Source of the DNA: Crotophaga sulcirostris
Lineage: Eukaryota > Chordata > Aves > Cuculiformes > Crotophagidae
DNA length: 64,000 nt
Direction of reading: 5' to 3'
Assembly: GCA_013397455.1 (NCBI GenBank)
Contig: VYZB01000015.1
Coordinates: 1,590,586-1,654,585, forward strand
In this document: one piece after another, positions 61,851 to 64,000 of the stretch
How positions within the stretch are numbered: position 1 is the first letter of the stretch
Layout of the letters: each line of letters starts with the position of its first letter
Notes under the pieces: generated by a model
What the model was told of the DNA's origin: nothing
The model's database searches: none
Seen by the model: only the letters and a program-made list of their open reading frames with translations
Position numbers and translations under genes: made by a program

Positions 61851-64000
61851 CCAGTGACAAACTTTTTATAGACAAAGCATAAATTGTGGGAGGTTTCGAA
61901 AAGCCTGAAAGTAGTTGAGGGACTTTTCACATTTGTTTTTAATCTCTCGTCACTCAGAGATCCTCTGTATTAGTCGTATTAATTTGCTATTACATTTCCA
62001 AAGCAGATTGAGATAAGGACTTTAAAGTAAACAGGAAGACTTTCAATTAGTTGTGGCTAATTCCGTTCAATTGCCTCGTCTGGAGGTCATGCTGCTTTAC
62101 TCATGAAATGTGGATGGCTGTATTGACACCATATGGAACTCAACACAGGAATGGCTCTGGGAGGTGAATATTTCCAGGAGGGGTGTAGGAAAGTGTGAGG
62201 GGAAAGGAGGTTTTGTTGTGTTTTTTTTTTTTTTTTTCCTCTTGGCTTATGTGATTGAAGCATACCAATCAAATACTGGATCTCCTTTGCATTCAACAGC
62301 TGGCTTTGCTTCCGATTAAATTTCATCCCTCCTGTTGTTTTGAACTTTTTCAGTGAGCTAACGTAAGTTTTCTGTCCAAACCTAAGGCATTTTTAATACT
62401 AGGCTAGGCTTTGTAGCTGCGTTTCTTAGCTTGCCTCACTTTAGCGTCGTTAAAAGTTTAAGTTAAAATTGTTAAGATTAAATTCAGGTGTCGCAGCACG
62501 CTAAACAAAAGAACAAGGGGGGAAATCACAAAACTTGCATTTTTAGAGTTGCTTTAAAAAGCATTTTGCATTAGCAGTAATCCAAATTTGTCTTTTCCAC
62601 TTATGTTACTCAGGGACAATAAAACACATTGCAGGGGTTTTTTTGTTAGCCCAAAAGAGGCTTTTCTAATTAGAATTCCCTTGGTAGTGTAAATTGTCCT
62701 TATGTAAGTTCACATTCCTTTAAAAGTGTGAGAAAATAAGTTCCACTTGAATAAATAAGCTTTGGTCTGTTGTAAGAAACCCTGCTGTGATTACTCATTG
62801 GACAGCTGTGTCACTCGCCCTTAAACTCACAGGAGTACATCTTTGTAGGTGTCACCAAACCATGTGGTCTGGCCGCTTTTGTGTAAATATTTCTTTTGTT
62901 TGTGTCAAATGCCTTAGAAGTGCCCTTTCTTCCTTCCCCTCTTCTTAATCAGAGAGCGAGGAAGAGTGTGGCTTGTCTGTTACCTCCAGCTGCTCCAGTA
63001 CTTGAAGCTAGGATTGCACAATGTTTAAGAGTATAATGCCTTTCAGTTTTACATATGCAAAAATGTTTGAATAGCCTGGATTATTGTTGCAACAAACTGT
63101 GCATTTACAAATTGTAAAAGACTGTTTATGAATTTTATTGGTATATGTTTACTGTGTTTTCCATGGAAGTTCATAGTGGGTATGGCCAAAGGCTAGTAGT
63201 TTAATTGCAGGCTTTCCAATCCTCTTTGGAAAACAACTATTACACCATGTTCTTAACATATGCAGGCAAGATCTCCCAAGGAGGAGAGGGAAAGTTCTTG
63301 GGCCTGAGAAGGTCTAGGCCTGTGTTAGGCTTTATGCTTTCCTCTGCTCATCTGTCTGTTCTACCAGGTAGAGAGCAAGTCAGATGAAGTTGGCTTTCTG
63401 AAGCACTGTTGCACATTTTTCATTCCTTTTAGTGTTCAAATCCCCCAGCTGAAGTAAAATGAGTGTCTAACGTGGGAAGGCTGTGTGACCTTAGTGTGGA
63501 CAAGGAGGGAAGTAAGATAATGGTCCTGAATGTGGAGTTATGACCCCTTCTTTTTGGTGGCAAGTGTGAGACTCTTGCTTTGTATGGAAATGGCTTTAAG
63601 AAACGTGCTGTAAATAGTGTATAATTACCAGCTTTACTGCGATTTTTAGCTCAGAATACAGTCTTCTGTTGGCGCTGCCTTTGTGGAAGACAACAGTCTG
63701 CTGAGAACTGATAAATATTTATTATAGTTTTGAAGTTAGATTTTGATTTACTTTCAGGATATGTGTTCCAAGATTGCAAGAATGTGGTTTTGTTAGAGCT
63801 GGTGTAGCAAAACCAGAGGTGGAGGGAGGAAGAGTGCTGAGCGTTGGCCGGTGGCCGTGTGTGCAGACTCTGGGTGGCACTGCCATACCCCTCACCAGGT
63901 TCACTGAGGAATGCTAAAACTGTCGGTGGAGCGGGAGGGAAAGTCTGAAAGATGGTTTTCACTTGTGTTTGTATTACATCTTTAGTATTTACATTTTATA
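61851..64000. other. Unique DNA right of CpG island, possible conserved element
   Basis: No coding exon recognised. The stretch at about 61870-62080 (cgtattaatttgctattaca, caattagttgtggctaattc) is rich in TAAT/ATTA cores and has the appearance of conserved non-coding sequence. A T17 run lies at 62221-62237. Frames at 62087-62326 (minus) and 63651-63962 (minus) have no known domain. If the gene starting in the island is transcribed to the right, this would be its 5' UTR or first intron. Confidence 0.45.

Noticed and set aside
63430..63450. gtgttcaaatccccc as a tRNA B-box
   Set aside because: No A-box at the right distance and no acceptor-stem pairing.

Overview
The window reads as nuclear DNA from a bird. 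The main evidence is a set of CR1 non-LTR retrotransposon remnants that end in the avian-type 8-bp tail (ATTCTATG and variants) and carry typical CR1 3' sequence. The background is AT-rich, single-copy and sparse in repeats. I found no bacterial-style gene packing, rRNA, intact tRNA or CRISPR array, and no convincing protein-coding exon. The open frames are short, mostly chance or antisense frames, or decayed CR1 reverse transcriptase. The window looks like a gene desert or a very long intron that reaches a CpG-island promoter near its right end.

Layout. 1-2.8 kb: a CR1 3' fragment (+) followed by an older CR1 fragment (-). 2.8-20.1 kb: AT-rich unique DNA with a few perfect palindromes and short tandem duplications. 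20.1-24.7 kb: the richest repeat cluster, with a possible tRNA-derived SINE fossil, a ~205-bp non-autonomous hAT element, a ~1-kb CR1 with a recognisable reverse-transcriptase remnant, and a very decayed ~1.26-kb ancient CR1. 24.7-36.4 kb: unique DNA with one ancient CR1 tail, a GC-rich pocket and a possible conserved element around 35.45 kb. 36.4-36.8 kb: a CR1 on the minus strand. 36.8-49.2 kb: unique DNA with a G-run. 49.24-49.86 kb: one CR1 inserted inside another. 49.94-50.3 kb: a CpG-containing pocket that could be an enhancer or an unannotated first exon. 50.3-60.4 kb: unique DNA with weak traces of old sauropsid repeats. 60.4-61.85 kb: a CpG island cut by a 916-base run of N with A23 at its right edge. 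61.85-64 kb: unique DNA, in part with the look of conserved non-coding sequence.

No operon or pathway can be described. The functional candidates are the CpG island (the likely start of a gene whose exons lie in the gap or outside the window) and several possible enhancers, named only on base composition and symmetric homeodomain-like sites. I saw no evidence of an undescribed biological system. The most informative items are the gap-hidden promoter, the nested CR1 pair, the hAT element beside a CR1, and the ancient repeat fossils. Repeat-family calls rest on recalled consensus patterns and were not checked against a database.
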